A stretch of DNA of 64,000 bases from Salminus brasiliensis (taxonomy: Eukaryota > Chordata > Actinopteri > Characiformes > Bryconidae), in the NCBI RefSeq assembly GCF_030463535.1, contig NC_132897.1, positions 7,088,821-7,152,820 on the forward strand. The letters run 5' to 3'. The stretch's first letter is position 1, and the number at the start of each line of letters is the position of its first letter. The translations under genes were made by a program, and so were the position numbers. Under the pieces are notes generated by a model. That model worked only from the letters and a program-made list of their open reading frames with translations, searched no databases and was not told the origin of the DNA. Shown one piece after another: positions 10,916 to 23,249 of this stretch.

Positions 10916-11920
10916 TAAGCAGTATGTATGTATGTATGTATGCATGTATAAGAAAAGTATAAGCAGTATTAACCTTTTTTTCGACTTCCGAAGAAACAGT
11001 GAATGAGCAGTAGAAATGCAGGAGTGTGGGGATGGAGGAGAAGCTTGAAGAAGCATGAGCAATGTCACCAATGGAAGAGCAGACAGTGCAAGGCTTGAGC
11101 AGTGCTTAAAACATTGGAGTAGAGCACTTTGGACCTCTAGTATAGAATGAGCTGCAAGCCAGCCAAGGTCAGAATTCATCAACAGCAGTAAATTACGCTG
11201 CTGTGCTTATTCCATTACTGAACGCCCTTGTTGGACGGTAAAAAAGGACATTCCTAGAATCTCTGTATCTTTTTTTACTGCCATGCTCTGAAATGATTGA
11301 TTTGCCAACAGAGAAAAATGGTTTACGCTGCCATCTGTGACGAAGCGATGATAATTCACCATGCTTTAAGTACTTCCTCATATATCTGCATGAGGGTCCT
11401 AATGTGCCGGGCCATTTCAGAGGTCTGGCGCGATGTGCTTGGCTCGTTCCATTTCGTTGACTGACTGTGTTGCACTCAGGGACCTGTTAAAGTTCATCTG
11501 TGCTGTTAACTTGTCGTACCTGCAGGAGTGGAGTGGAGTGGCCCAGAGAGGACAAAGTGGATGTTGAGGGGAAGCTGAAAGACAGAAGTGCCAGCCTGTC
11601 CTGTTTGGAGAGTTTACCCCTAGACCCCTAGAGGACGGCAGCTTGGATCAGCAGAAGGTCACCAAACTTCTCTCTGTTGATAGAAGACTTTTGACTGTGT
11701 CTTAGTGCTCTGTAAGCTCTTCATCTTAAAGGCTCATGAAGCTCTTCTGTCCTCAGATGTGGAGCTTTCAGGAGGAGAACATCATGATAAAGCTCTGGAC
11801 ATCCAGCTCTGTGTACAGCAGAGATTATGAGGGTGAGTCTCAGCCACCAAGCATGTTGAGAGAGATGTCTGGGACGCTTCACATTTACATTGACTTACAT
11901 ATGAATCATGTTACACAGGT
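10916..11920. other. Gene-free region
   Basis: A short (GTAT)n run lies at about 10922-10950 and a GGAGTGGAGTGG repeat at about 11526. No exon with supported splice sites was seen. Confidence 0.4.
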
Positions 11921-12045
11921 AGGAGAATGTTAGGAGTCCTGCCCAAGGACTTTAATTAATTAGCTTACCCACCCTGGGAATCAAACCCAAATCTGGCACA
12001 GGTGGTGGTGTTACCCAACTATGCTACAACAACAGCTTTAACCCT
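11920..12045 (-). mobile_element. tRNA-derived SINE fragment (antisense)
   Basis: On the minus strand it contains GGGTTTGATTCCCAGG (B-box-like) followed by AAGTCCTTGGGCAGGACTCC. This is the same head-and-body order as the SINE at 46078-46278. The LINE-type tail is absent. Confidence 0.55.
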
Positions 12046-12060
12046 TGGGGTGCATACATA

Positions 12061-12525
12061 CACTATATAGTCAAAAGTATTGGGACACCTACTAATTAAG
12101 TTTTCTTTTACAAAATCAAGGTTACAAAATAAGTTCATTCTGCTTTACTTGTCTCTACTGTCCAGGGAGGAAGGCTTGCTACTAGATTAGATGAGGTTAG
12201 GATGTTGGATGATTACCACCCCACCTTATCCCCAACTCATCCCAAAAGTACTGGGTGGAGCACAATCATCATTCCAGAGAGCACAGCGCAATACTGGGGG
12301 GCTTTATACCCCTCCAGCCCATGTCTAGCATTAGGCATGGTGCCAATAGGTTCATGGTTATCTGCTCCAGAGAGTCCTGTTCTATGGGCAGTACTTCTCT
12401 AAAGGGCTAGACAGGCTGTGTGTGCGCATTTGCACAGTTGTCGTCACCAATGGGTGCAACTTGGAGTAGCTGAATGCTTTCATTAGAAGGGGTGTCCACA
12501 AACATTTGGATACATTTGGATAGTG
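12061..12525 (+). mobile_element. MITE family 1, full-length copy with TA target duplication
   Basis: It begins CACTATATAGTCAAAAGTAT and ends with CATTTGGATAGTG, an imperfect inverted repeat. It is flanked by TA at 12059-12060 and 12526-12527, as expected for a Tc1/mariner-mobilised element. Length about 465 bases, no coding capacity. This is the best copy for defining the family. Confidence 0.8.
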
Positions 12526-12619
12526 TATCTCCGGTTGTTAGACTTAGAGGCTAGGTCGCTAACTGAAATGTATGTAGGTGAACTGCCATGATGGTGTTTT
12601 GTTGGCAGCATGATACTAT

Positions 12620-12800
12620 ATGTGGGGTGGATAGTGTGGCCTAAAGGTTAGAGAAGCAGGCATGAGACCAGACGGTTGCCAGTTTGATCCCCTGGGCCGG
12701 CAGGATTTAAGCATGGGGTTCCTATGAAAGAACAGCACTTTCTCCTCCCTCAGTATTCACGTCTAAGGTGTCCTTGAGCAAATCACCCAACTCCCGGTTG
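12620..12800 (+). mobile_element. tRNA-derived SINE (second family)
   Basis: GGCCTAAAGGTTAGAGAAGC resembles an A-box region, and GGTTGCCAGTTTGATCCCCT carries a degenerate B box. The following GTGTCCTTGAGCAAATCACC is a common fish SINE body motif. Confidence 0.6.
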
Positions 12801-12992
12801 TTTCCTGGACACCATCTCATACATGTTATTTTTTCATGTTCACCATGAATAAGAGTGCATTCTTTGTAGTCTTTCAAACACTTTGCTTGAAAATAGTACA
12901 TTTTAACAATTTTTCCTTTAAGATCTTTTAATATTAAAAAGTATAAAAACCAAGATTTTCCATCTATGTTGAGTTAAGCCTTAAAGCTTCAT

Positions 12993-13302
12993 TTAAAGCA
13001 ACATTATGTAGCATTTCTTCCATTAAACAGCTGTAAAGTCATTGTAATGTTCCACTGACCTGTAATGAGAATAGCGTGTCTGTCGCTGCCAGTCCAGGCT
13101 CATATTTGTGTAAAATCTTGCAGCAGTACTCTACCACCTCAGTCCACATGCTTCTTTCAGTTTCAGTGACAGTTCTGTATCCATCTGCTTGTCCAGAAAA
13201 GCATGTCCCAGTAGTGGCTAAGAGAGCACATTCCACTTTCCGACTGTAGGTGGAGCCCAGGAGCCACAAATACCAATTCTTCCATAATGCTGCTTTAATA
13301 CA
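12993..13302 (+). mobile_element. MITE family 2, copy 1
   Basis: AAAGCAACATTATGTAGCAT at the left is inverted at the right as CATAATGCTGCTTTA. The interior shares GTCCACATGCTTCTTTCAGT and GACTGTAGGTGGAGCCCAGG with the copy at 25730-26092. The 94-residue reverse frame here is repeat-derived. Confidence 0.75.
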
Positions 13303-13609
13303 AAGTTTCACGAAGTGCTTCACAACAAGATTAGATAAATAATAAAATCTGAAAGGTTTAAAAGTGTAATAAAATGCAGAGCTGTAGTCACTGGGTGCAT
13401 GTTCTGACTGAGGGCCTTACTGTGTCTTCCTTCCATCCATCCTGAACTTTGCCTGCAGCCTGTTTGTCTGTAGTTGAGATGTAAGCCTGCTGAGTACATA
13501 TGAGTGACCTGTCGCCTCATTAGAGTGTCTCTCTCCCTCACCGTCTCTCCCTTTCTGTCTGTCTGTCTCTCTCGCTCTCTTTCTTTCCTCTATTCTCATC
13601 GTCCTTCAG

Positions 13610-13786
13610 AAGCGCGTCACGAGGAGGACACATCACTCTCCCGGGACGAGATCAAACGGCATGCCCTTCAGGCCCTTCAGGTGACTGAAGCCCACCAGCT
13701 CGAGAAGAGCATGTCAAAGGGCACAGAAGAAAAAGTACCGAGGCTGGGCCGAGAGCGAGAGCTAGGCAGTATCCTGCTCACTCCAG
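13610..13786 (+). CDS. Probable orphan internal exon, unrecognised gene
   Basis: A pyrimidine-rich tract of more than 60 bases ends in CTTCAG (13604-13609), and a GTGAGC donor begins at 13787. The 177 bases between are open and codon-like: ARHEEDTSLSRDEIKRHALQ, then ALQVTEAHQLEKSM and so on to GSILLTP. The length is a multiple of three and the exon is phase 1 at both ends. The peptide is charged and predicted helical, with no recognised domain. The exon ending at 686 also leaves one base, so direct splicing 686 to 13610 would keep frame and bypass the stop at 2869. That link is inference, and a separate gene is equally possible. Confidence 0.5.
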
Positions 13787-13789
13787 GTG

Positions 13790-16039
13790 AGCCAAACCAG
13801 CATGGTGAAAATAAACAGCTGCAGGGAATGACAGGTCTTAGCTTTAAGACTTGCTTGCTTGCTTGCTTTCTTTGAGCAGCTGATCATTACTTGCTGTTAA
13901 GGGTCACTGTTCTGACCAGCCAGTGTTTGATTTCAACATCATGCCCAGGTCTCTCAAACCAGTCACTTTAAAGGGGGTCATATCATGAAAAACTCTCCTT
14001 TCTTCTCTACATTAAAACTGAGCAGCCAAATCAATGCATTTTGAATTTGGGTCGCAACCATGAACACAAATGGCCACCGATCTGCTGCAGGTTAGTCCAG
14101 CCATTCATGTTGATAAGATAAGATAGTGATAAGAAGTGTAGTTTCTGTGGGTGGTCTGTATTAGAGACACAGGAGTGAAAGGTTTGGGGTAAACAAGTAA
14201 ACATTGTGCTTTTCCTGGATGAAGCGAATGGAACATTGCAGCCAGAATATGTTGTTGTTATATTTTCTGATGTTCCCAAAAATTTCAGTTAGACTAGAGC
14301 GGTGTAACGGTGTTACTCTATTTTGAGATTTTTAAACGCTTCGTTTACATAACGTACCCTCCTTATTGTGCATTACGGTATTTTCACAGTGCACTCACAA
14401 TTCTTCACTAAAAATGACACAACCCCAAGGTAGTGCACTATATAGTGAATAGGGCACAGTTCTGGGCACTGCTAATTTGTATGGAACAGGTAATATCCCG
14501 ATAACTTGAGGAGATACAGATGGGAACACTAAGTCTTAAATCTGGACCCTTTAAAGCAGCCTCATACTGTTGGAAATGCTGTTGTTTTGCTCCTGGTTGT
14601 GTAGTGCAATTCACTTTTACTCCACTGTAGTAAATGCATATGATTTGAGCTCACAGTCATGGACAGCTGTCCACATGCATTTTTTGACAAGCTGAAGGAT
14701 AGTGAAGTGTCAGAAGCGTGTGGACTAAGACAGTAGAGTCATTTCACAGGATTTATGCATTTCACAGCGTTATGCAGGTCTGGTGAGAGTTTTTTAAGGT
14801 AAAATTTAGAAATAGTGATGTTTCTTTAAAGAAGGTTAATATCGCCTCCCTTGCAATCATTGCAAACTGCATCTCTGTTGACCGCCATTTGGGTGGGGCA
14901 TTGTCCATTATGTCTTTGGGTACAGATGTCTTTTAGCAAGGTTGTGCTGTGACGTGATCCGTTCCTTGAGGAGATAGTAGGAGATGTAGGACGGCTCCAA
15001 CAGCAGAATGAGCGACGGTGGTAGAGGCTACTGGAGTGCTGTGCATGACTCTGATGTTGACCCTTGATTAAGCGTGCACTAAAAAAAAAAAGAGGTCGGG
15101 GAGGTGGCTGCCGGGAACTGGGACACGGGTGGGCTGTGTAGAGAGGCGGATCAATACAGTGCAGGAGTGGGACATGAAAAGAGATCGATGCGAGACAGCA
15201 GAGTGGAGCGGAGGGAGAGGAACAAGGGACCCGGTCTGGACACCAGGGAGGAGAACTGAATTTTACACCCAGTCATAGGTGACATCAGTTTCACCCAACG
15301 GACACAATAAAGCAGCTTTCAGGCTGATTGTGTTTTGAGCAATATCCTATACCTGTGCGTAGATGCGTTGCGGCCAAACACTAGTCTGGCGAGGGGGAGG
15401 GTTCCTAACGCCACTGTGTTTACCTTCTTGGTGTATTACAAATGACAGGGACTGCTAGCTGCTGTTTACTTTTACTAAAACTTCGGCAACAAAAGAGAGT
15501 AAAGACGTCAGAGGAGAGGAGAGTCAGGACTCCGACTGGCTCAGGCAGAAATAGGATGCTACCAAGCAGACCAATCACACTTGTAGGGCGTAGTTACATT
15601 TCTCGGGAGGTGGAAAGGCGCAGGGTGTAGAGTGAAGTATCATGGTGGTTGTTTTTAATGAGGGATGGCCACAAGATCATATATATTGAGCCTATGAGAT
15701 AATATAGTGTTTATGGCCACACCGTAGTAAAACCTTCTCACCTCCGCAACTGGTCTACTTGCAGTCTACACAGTTAGTGTTAATGTTAATGTGATGTGAA
15801 GGAAAACTTGATTTAATTTGAGGTAGGAACGTGAGAAGCCGAACCCCTTCACCCCTGTCGTTGAGGTGTGCTTGGAGAAGAAGGGGTGGAGGTGGGTGTG
15901 ATGGAGGAGAAGCAGGAGGAAGAGTTCAGAGTTTAGTTTGTTCCTTCTCCTGAAATGTACTTATGTCATTAATCCACTAAGGCTGGTTATTGCTTTTTTT
16001 TCTTTTTATCAAATCAAATCTGGAATAATGAAGCATTAT
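13790..16039. other. Gene-free region
   Basis: No supported exons. A short (TTGC)n run follows the exon at about 13852-13866. 15080-15260 is purine- and G-rich. The fragment at 14295-14330 (GTGTAACGGTGTTACT) resembles a motif at 5129-5150 and may be an old repeat edge. Confidence 0.4.
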
Positions 16040-16255
16040 CAGTTAGATTTATGATCATCCAAAATCCTCGCTAACGCTGTTTGTGCTAAATGCATCAGAT
16101 AAATGCAGTCCTCACAGCAGTGCTCCAAAATCTAATAGGAAGCCTTCCATGGACAGTAGAGACAGTTGCTCCCCTTTTTTTTTTAATATGTAAACAAATA
16201 ACCTTAAACAATGAATGAGCAGGTGTCCCAATACTTGTGTCCATATAGTGCATAT
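16040..16255 (-). mobile_element. MITE family 1, antisense fragment
   Basis: It contains ATGATCATCCAAAATCCTCG, AGTGCTCCAAAATCTAATAG and the terminal CAGGTGTCCCAATACTTGTG. The family right end is missing. Confidence 0.75.
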
Positions 16256-17035
16256 TCATCTAAATATAACCACTGTCTAACTATCATATTGTAGCTGTCA
16301 TAAACCTTGTGTCTCCAAAACAGTAACTTTACAGGAGAAGTAAAAAGAACCCCATAACTTTCAATAGAAGTCTGTGTGTAAAGATTTTATTCTGAGGCAT
16401 TTTGGGGTCTTTCTATGGGTCCATTCATCAGGAAAAATCACTTCAGTTACGTTGTGAAGCATTTATACACAGACTCAGCTATTTCAACACATCACACGTC
16501 AATAAGCTCTCTAACCCATACAGTGAAGCGTCTCACTCTGTTGGTATAAACACAGTCCGAGTCATTGTGTGCCCTTTAGGACAGGATTAACTCTCCTCCG
16601 TTTTGAGGTCAGTCGTAGTTGAATAGCTACTCTGTACTCCGCCCCCTTTTACAGCCCCTGCTGCTCCACTCCTTGCTTCTCCGCCTCAGCCGTCATTTAT
16701 TTTTAAGGTGGCAGTAGTGGGCTCAGGTAAGTAGGTCAGGGCACTGTGGAAGCTGGACCCCCTCCAGCTCCTGCGTCATGGGCAATCAGCCCCATGAGTA
16801 ATTACGCACATGATGCCGCTGCGCTTCCCGTGTGTGAGAGCGGTGGCAGAAATATGAAAGAAGGGCCAGAAATATCACCGGACTGATTTTCATTGTTTGT
16901 GACTCTAATGACTCTCGGCTCATCTCGGTCTTCAGCCGCGCAGTTTCCTGCACCTCGTCTAGCGTCAGTTTTTTACATTGACACGTGACACTGCAGAGTC
17001 TCATTATGGCATTCTTTAACACAGCAAAATGAAAT

Positions 17036-17165
17036 GCTGTGACAAAAGTATTGGGACACCTGCTCTTTCTATGTTTCTTTCAAAATCAAAGGTATTAAAA
17101 ATAGCGTACCCTGCTTTTCTTTTCTTTAATTGTGTCTACTGTCCAGGAAAGGCATTTGGACTTGT
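17036..17165 (+). mobile_element. MITE family 1, left-end fragment
   Basis: GACAAAAGTATTGGGACACC and the TTCAAAATCAAAGGTATTAA block match the family left end. The match ends after GTCCAGGAAAGGC. Confidence 0.7.
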
Positions 17166-17789
17166 GTATTTTGCTGACTTGCATTGAATTATTATTCAGT
17201 TATTGATTGGAACATTAATGATGTTACACAAGTGTTACACGATCATTATCAGTTATGATCAGTTATAAAACCAATGCAATTGAATCATCACCTTCAGATC
17301 AGTGTTTCGTGATGCGTCAATGCATTTGACTCCACCACCAATCAGTGTGAAGACCAGCTGCTAAATGCAGTTTTCCCCATGGAAATGTCCTCTTCCTTCT
17401 TTTCCACTCGACTTCCATCCCCCCCGGTCCTCTTCAGGGAGTCCAGCTCCAAAATGAAGCCAAACAGACCTGACCTAATTGGCCACGTCTGGAGTTGGTT
17501 GCGGAACGGTTATAGAAAGTCATGGGTATCATTGAAGAGAACGACTGGAGGAACGATTGGACATGGTGAAGAAAGTTTCCAAGACTTTCACCTCACCAAC
17601 AGTCAGTTTAATCAGTTCAGGTTCACTTCAGGACACTAAGGTCACTCTTATCTGTGTGCTTAAATGATAGTCTTTCTTCTGGGAGAAGCATTCAGGCCTC
17701 TCAAAGGGAGTCTTTCTTGTCACTAATTCACTTCATTCAGATGAGTGTTACAATTTACAGACCCTAGCAGAAAGAATCGCCTGTTAAAA
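17166..17789. other. Gene-free region
   Basis: The 86-residue frame at 17379-17639 starts at an ATG but has no homology I can recognise and no splice context. It is left uncalled. Confidence 0.35.
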
Positions 17790-18055
17790 TCCCATAAAAA
17801 AGGTCATCAGCAGCCAGAGACCAAGAGAGCACAATTGGGGTCCAGTCTTTACAGCCCACCTTATTCTCACAAGGGTCCCATTTAGGTCCAGTGTGCAGTG
17901 TGTTTGCCCCAATGGGGACCCATGTTTAACCCCTCCTGGTCCCATCACTGATCCTGGTGGGCATCTATATGTGGGGCCAACATAGAACCTGTGGACAAAC
18001 CGTTCTGGTTCCCAGTTACTCATACAGGTCCCACATGGGCACATTGTATGAGTAA
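17790..18055 (-). repeat. Dispersed repeat family 4, copy 1
   Basis: TGGGGCCAACATAGAACCTG, CCCATGTTTAACCCCTCCTG and CAGGTCCCACATGGGCAC recur in the same order near 57010-57320. Class unknown; orientation assigned arbitrarily. Confidence 0.55.
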
Positions 18056-18059
18056 TGTT

Positions 18060-19844
18060 AATGCATCAAGCTATAGAAACCCAAATCACTGCAGATTCAC
18101 CTAGTATACTAGTTATTTCACATTAGTAGACCAACTACGACAGTTTTCTATCCAGAGTGTTTATCAATACACACTCACACACACACACAGGAAGTGAGTT
18201 GACTGCAGTGTTGTAAAGGAGCTGGGAGCTGATTGGTCAGGGAGGAGAGTCAGACTGGATTATAAGATATTAAACACTATTAAACAGTGATTTTCAGAAA
18301 AGTCTCGACTAAATTAAATAAGTCAGTCCAGAATGTCTCATTATAGAAACTGATACTAATAATAAAAGGATTTTACTGATAGTATTGATCAGAAGCTCGT
18401 CTGATCTAAACTGTGGGGCTGAATTATTTATACAAACACATAGATCAGATCGATATTGACTGATACTCAGCATTAAGACACTTCGATTAAATCGGGGGGC
18501 AAAATAACTGGTTTGGGACATCTCTAGTTATTGTCCACAATAACAGCAGCTTAGTAGAAGTTGTAATTATCTCTTACTTGTATCTGATTGATGCGAGCAG
18601 AAGCACTCTGATCAACCTTCAATCAGTACTGCATTTGGTAAAATAGAAGAGGAAATTGTATTATGACATAAACGAGTGGATTTACTGCATATGGTTTTAT
18701 TTTGCAGAAAGAAAACCAGTCCTTTGTACATTTTTAACAACTCTGTACATTACCAAACTATATAATTAGCAATGATGAATCATAAGTATTAAAGCAAGGC
18801 CTGTGGTCTGGGCCACAATAAGAAATCACTGTTTATGAGTTTGGTTAGCGCTAAACACAGCTTGTAAACACAAATGCTAACCTTAGTATTAGTGCTGGTT
18901 GATATGACCCTCTAATCAATCAATCAATCTAATCAATTAATTCATTAATCACAATTGATGAAAAAAACTATTTTACTTTATTTTGATTAATGAAGGATTA
19001 TATAAGCTGCTCAAGTTGCTCAGTTTTCTTCCATATTGCTTCCATGTCACAGACTGGATGGGGTGGAGTCACGTGACTACTCACGCAGTAGTGGGGAAAA
19101 CACTAACCGAATTGTGAAGAAAAAAATTATTTACAGTATTTTAAAAGCTCACAGTGTGCAAGATTCTCTTTATTAGCTCTGAATGTCGGATTTAGATTAA
19201 TTTTCGATTCATTTCCTGGCTCTACCCTGTATTCATTAGTTTTATGAATACAAGTGGCTTTAGAGTTGCTGCTGCTTCTAGCTGCCTGAAGCCCATTAGT
19301 TAACTAGTACCATTTCTATTTACGGTCAATTATGTTTCAAGGACTTCCAGAAGGTCTTCAGTGACCTATTTTATTATAAACGCACCGCTTGGTTGAATCC
19401 AGTGCCAGTCTCAGATTATGTTAGTGATTAATCTGGCCTTCAGTTTTGCTCCTGAAGCCAATGGGAAAGCTCATTTAGCTGCATCTTCCTAGACACTTTT
19501 AATCATGTTAAATTTCAAGGCCGTTTCAAGGTAAAAGGTATCATTTCCTACGATTCTGGTTGTTCAAGGTACAGACAAAACTGTGAGAAATATGTATTAT
19601 TACAGTACTTACCAAGTTTGAATGCAAAAATGATTGAATCTAATAAAATGAACAAAAAAATTATAAAATTCTTTTTATCACAGGACATTTTTAAGCCTTC
19701 TGTGGCTGTCTAGGCCGTGTAGTAATGCCGGAGTAATGGTAATGATGCTGTTTTGTGGTGGAGGAACCTCGAGAGAAATGGTGGAACAGCGAGTGATAAT
19801 AACCAGAGCGTGAATTATGAGCCCAAAAACATAAAGGTTTTGCT
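18060..19844. other. Gene-free AT-rich region
   Basis: It contains a short CA run at about 18172-18190 and an (AATC)n run at about 18917-18937. No exon or transposon end was recognised. Confidence 0.4.
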
Positions 19845-19845
19845 A

Positions 19846-20340
19846 CGCTATGTGTACGCTACGAATGTTTGTAAACGCCGCTTCTAATTAATGCATTCAG
19901 CTGCGTTAAGATGCACACACAGCTTGTCTAGTCCCTGTAGAGAAGTACTGCCAATAGAATAGGACTCTCTGGAGCAGATGAACATGAACCTATAGGCACC
20001 ATGCTGCCTAATGCCAGGTGTGAGCTAGAGGGTATAAAGCCCTCCAGCATTGAGCTGTGGAGCAGTGGAGGAACTGTGTTCTCTGGAATGATGGATGGTG
20101 CTCCATGCAGTACATTTGGCATAAGATGGGGATGAGGTGGGATGGTGATCATCAAACATATGACCTCACTAATGCTTTTGTTGCTGAATGCAGTCAAATC
20201 CTCACAGCAGTGCTCCAAAATCTCATAGAAAGCCTTTTTGCCTGGACAGTAGAAACAGTTACTCATACAAAAGCAAGATAAACACATATATGTAGAAACA
20301 ATGGATGAGCAGGTGTCTCAATACTTTTGTCCATCGTGTG
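19846..20340 (-). mobile_element. MITE family 1, near full-length antisense copy
   Basis: From the right it carries CAGGTGTCTCAATACTTTTG, then GTGCTCCAAAATCTCATAGA, GGAATGATGGATGGTGCTCC and CTTGTCTAGTCCCTGTAGAG. The left end CGCTATGTGTACG is followed by CGCTTCTAATTAATGCATTC. TA dinucleotides flank both ends (19844-19845 and 20341-20342). The 119-residue reverse frame spanning it is element sequence, not a gene. Confidence 0.75.
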
Positions 20341-20342
20341 TA

Positions 20343-21439
20343 TTTGTTTAGATTCGGGACGTCCTAGAACGTCTTAATGTATTATAATGAGTATATAAGT
20401 ATACTTATATATAAGTGCAATGAGGAAGTCACGCAACGTTCATAATCTATCAGCTCTCTCTTTCCACTTATGAACCGTTGGTTTCGTAAGAAGGTCGCTT
20501 TTCCTTCTCAGAATGTTGTTTTTTTATTTTTTAAATATAATATAAGTAAATTATTCACTGAGGTGGTTCCTTCAGGCCGTCGGTGATTGAAATGAGGGCT
20601 GACTGCGATGCTTTTGTTTCTCTCAGAAGTGCACTTTTGTGTTTGAGCTAGCGGTCAGTGACATGCTACATGCTAACTGGCTTGCGGTGGGCTTTTGTTG
20701 CAGCAGTGAAAGGACTTCTGTTGAGCTCCGTAGGAGACTCTGAGCTGATGCACATAATAAGAATGTTATGTATTTAGTCCTTCCTTCAGTATTGCAACAG
20801 TAATTGGTCTCCAGCAGCTCTAGAGTTTTGACCTTTTAAAGTTTCTATGGGCACTGCCAGGGTATATGACACACACAGACACACACACAGAAACATCTAA
20901 CTGAATTTAGATATTGACTGAATGTGACTTGCAGAAAACTGGAAGCGGTCACTCAGTGCTTCACGCCAGGAATAGCTGTAAGAGTCAGTGGGCTTTCTTT
21001 CTTATAAGCTGTTTGTCATCGGCAGTGACATTTCCTCTTAGCTCAGTGTCAGACTACATACAAAGTCATACAGTCTTTCCCTTCAACCACAACCAATAGT
21101 GCTTCTGTTCAGCATCCATGGTTCCAGCCAGGGGTGCTGCCAGGGATTTTGGGCCAACGAAAAGATATTACACAAAGCCCTACAACTATTCTACATCCTA
21201 TAATAATTCTACAACAATTCTGCCAAAATACTCAATAAATACATTTTTAATGGGGCCCTGTCAATCACAGGCTTTTAGAATCGTCCCAATAAATCCACAG
21301 TTGATGGTGGAATATCTAAGAGGGAAGAAATGTCATCGTCTGACTGGTCGCAACATTAACACCCTGTTTGATAAAAAAGGGATAAAATAACAGCTAATAA
21401 TTGATTGCTTTAAAATGATATAAACTTCTTGTCATCTTG
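20343..21439. other. Gene-free region
   Basis: No supported exons. About 21120-21300 (GGGGTGCTGCCAGGGATTTT through GGGGCCCTGTCAATCACAGG) looks like an old dispersed repeat because of its ragged, stop-poor 90-residue frame. Confidence 0.35.
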
Positions 21440-21599
21440 AATAATTTCACTTCCAATATAAAGATGGAAAAAAGACCTTGGAATCTCCTCTGGATCCAGA
21501 ATACTTTCTTTTTGGCATCGACTTTGGACCTAAATATGTAAAATCACGATCACAGTGACCGCTAATGGCAATCTCCAGCTGATACAGTATAAAGTCATT

Positions 21600-22047
21600 C
21601 ACAGATCACATGTCGAACAACATAAATGATCCAAAATGGGAGAAATGGACAGACACACATACTCCTCCTACCATTTTTATGCCCATACAACAATTTTGGC
21701 ACTCTCACCCTTCACTTTGGGGACCAGCATTCCACTATTCTCCTCTGCTTTGTTTACTGGGTGACCACACCATCATGGACCCACACATCTATGACACTAC
21801 TGCCATACTCCTCTCCTTTGCATATCCAATGTTGTGGAATGGCTCGGAGGGAACACATTTCACCAACTGACTTGTAGCATTGGCATCCTACCACACTGGA
21901 ATTCAGTGAGTTCTTCAGAACCACCCATTCTTGCACTAGAGAATGGCTAGGTGCCTAATTTTATACACCTCTGGCAACAGGACTGAATGAATCACCTGAA
22001 TTCAATGATTAAGAGATGTGTCCCAATACTTTTGTCCATATAGTGCA
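21600..22047 (+). mobile_element. Tc1/mariner-type MITE, related variant
   Basis: The right end ATGTGTCCCAATACTTTTGT plus CCATATAGTGCA is the same terminus used by family 1. The interior is different: TATGACACTACTGCCATACTC, GACTGAATGAATCACCTGAA and TCAATGATTAAGAG. The left boundary is uncertain. Confidence 0.5.
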
Positions 22048-22652
22048 TCTTTAACGTCTGCTATGGTGATATATTGTTTTAGTACTAGAATTCTGCTAAA
22101 TGATTTGGGTATCAAAGTATCTCATTCTGCTAGCTGCATTTCCCAGTATGGCCCTTTAGCATCCAGTGTTATTACCTATAGATATACGTCTGTGGTTGGA
22201 CAATTGGGCAGAACACCGTCTCGACCTGAAGTGCGAGAGTTCGGGTTCGGAAATGTGGTTCTAACCCCTGCTTTTTATCTGTGGTGTCGTCAGTCGTGAC
22301 TGTAGGTTTAACAGAGTCTCTCTGACCTCCTTGTGCCTCTTCGCCAGCTCGCTCTGCAGGGAGGCGGGCTCCATCGATCCGAATTTAGAGCTGGGGAGAG
22401 ATCACAGGTAGTCTCAGCACCTAGTGGCGGGGCTATTATTAGAAGATGATGTTTTGGGATGAAGGGTGGGTGGGCGGCTCGTGCGTCACTAAGCTTCTAA
22501 AAACAGCTCGGAGACACGTGAAGACCCACATGACACACACACGCACGCACTTCAGCAGGCTGTGTGAGATGTCTGATCCAGGGCTTGTGTTAGTGATAAA
22601 ACAGCAGCAGAGAGAACTGAGTCAACACAGATACTGCACCTCTGAGGATTCT
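22048..22652. other. Gene-free region
   Basis: Unique-looking sequence. Nothing recognised. Confidence 0.35.
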
Positions 22653-22658
22653 TGTGTG

Positions 22659-22697
<39 letters not shown>

Positions 22698-22700
22698 TTA

Positions 22701-22752
<52 letters not shown>
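22653..22752. repeat. (TA)n-(TG)n-(TA)n compound microsatellite
   Basis: TA, TG and TA blocks run without interruption except TTTATG. They generate the Cys/Val and Tyr/Ile frames seen here. Confidence 0.95.
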
Positions 22753-22755
<3 letters not shown>

Positions 22756-22786
22756 TTTGTTATTTATTTATTTATATAAACACATA

Positions 22787-23248
22787 CACTGCGTGGACAA
22801 AAGTATTGGGACACCTACTCATGCATTGTTTCTTCTGAAATCAAGAGTATTAAAGAGTTTATCCTGCTTCTGTTGGAGTAACTGTCTACTTTCCAGGAAA
22901 GCCTTTCTACTAGATTTTTTTTGCTTTGATGGATTTGAGGATTTGATTGCATTCAGCAACAGAGTGTTGTCAGGATGTTGCATGATCATGCCCCCACCTC
23001 ATCCCAGACTCCCCAACTCCTCCTAAAAGTATTGGATGGAGCACTAGCCATCATTCCCCTGCTCCACAGCTCAATGCTTGGGGGGGGCTTTACACCCCTC
23101 TAGACTACGGTTGGCATTAGGCATGGTGCCAACAGGTTCATGCTTATCTTCTCCAGAGAGTCCTATCATTATGTCAACAACGGCTGCAACTTAAAGTAGC
23201 TGATGCATTCATTAGAAGGGGTGTCCACAAACATTTGGACATACAGTG
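22787..23248 (+). mobile_element. MITE family 1, full-length copy with TA target duplication
   Basis: It starts CACTGCGTGGACAAAAGTAT and ends CATTTGGACATACAGTG. TA flanks both sides (22785-22786 and 23249-23250). Length about 462 bases, almost the same as the copy at 12061-12525. This is the rightmost family-1 copy I found. Confidence 0.8.
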
Positions 23249-23249
23249 T

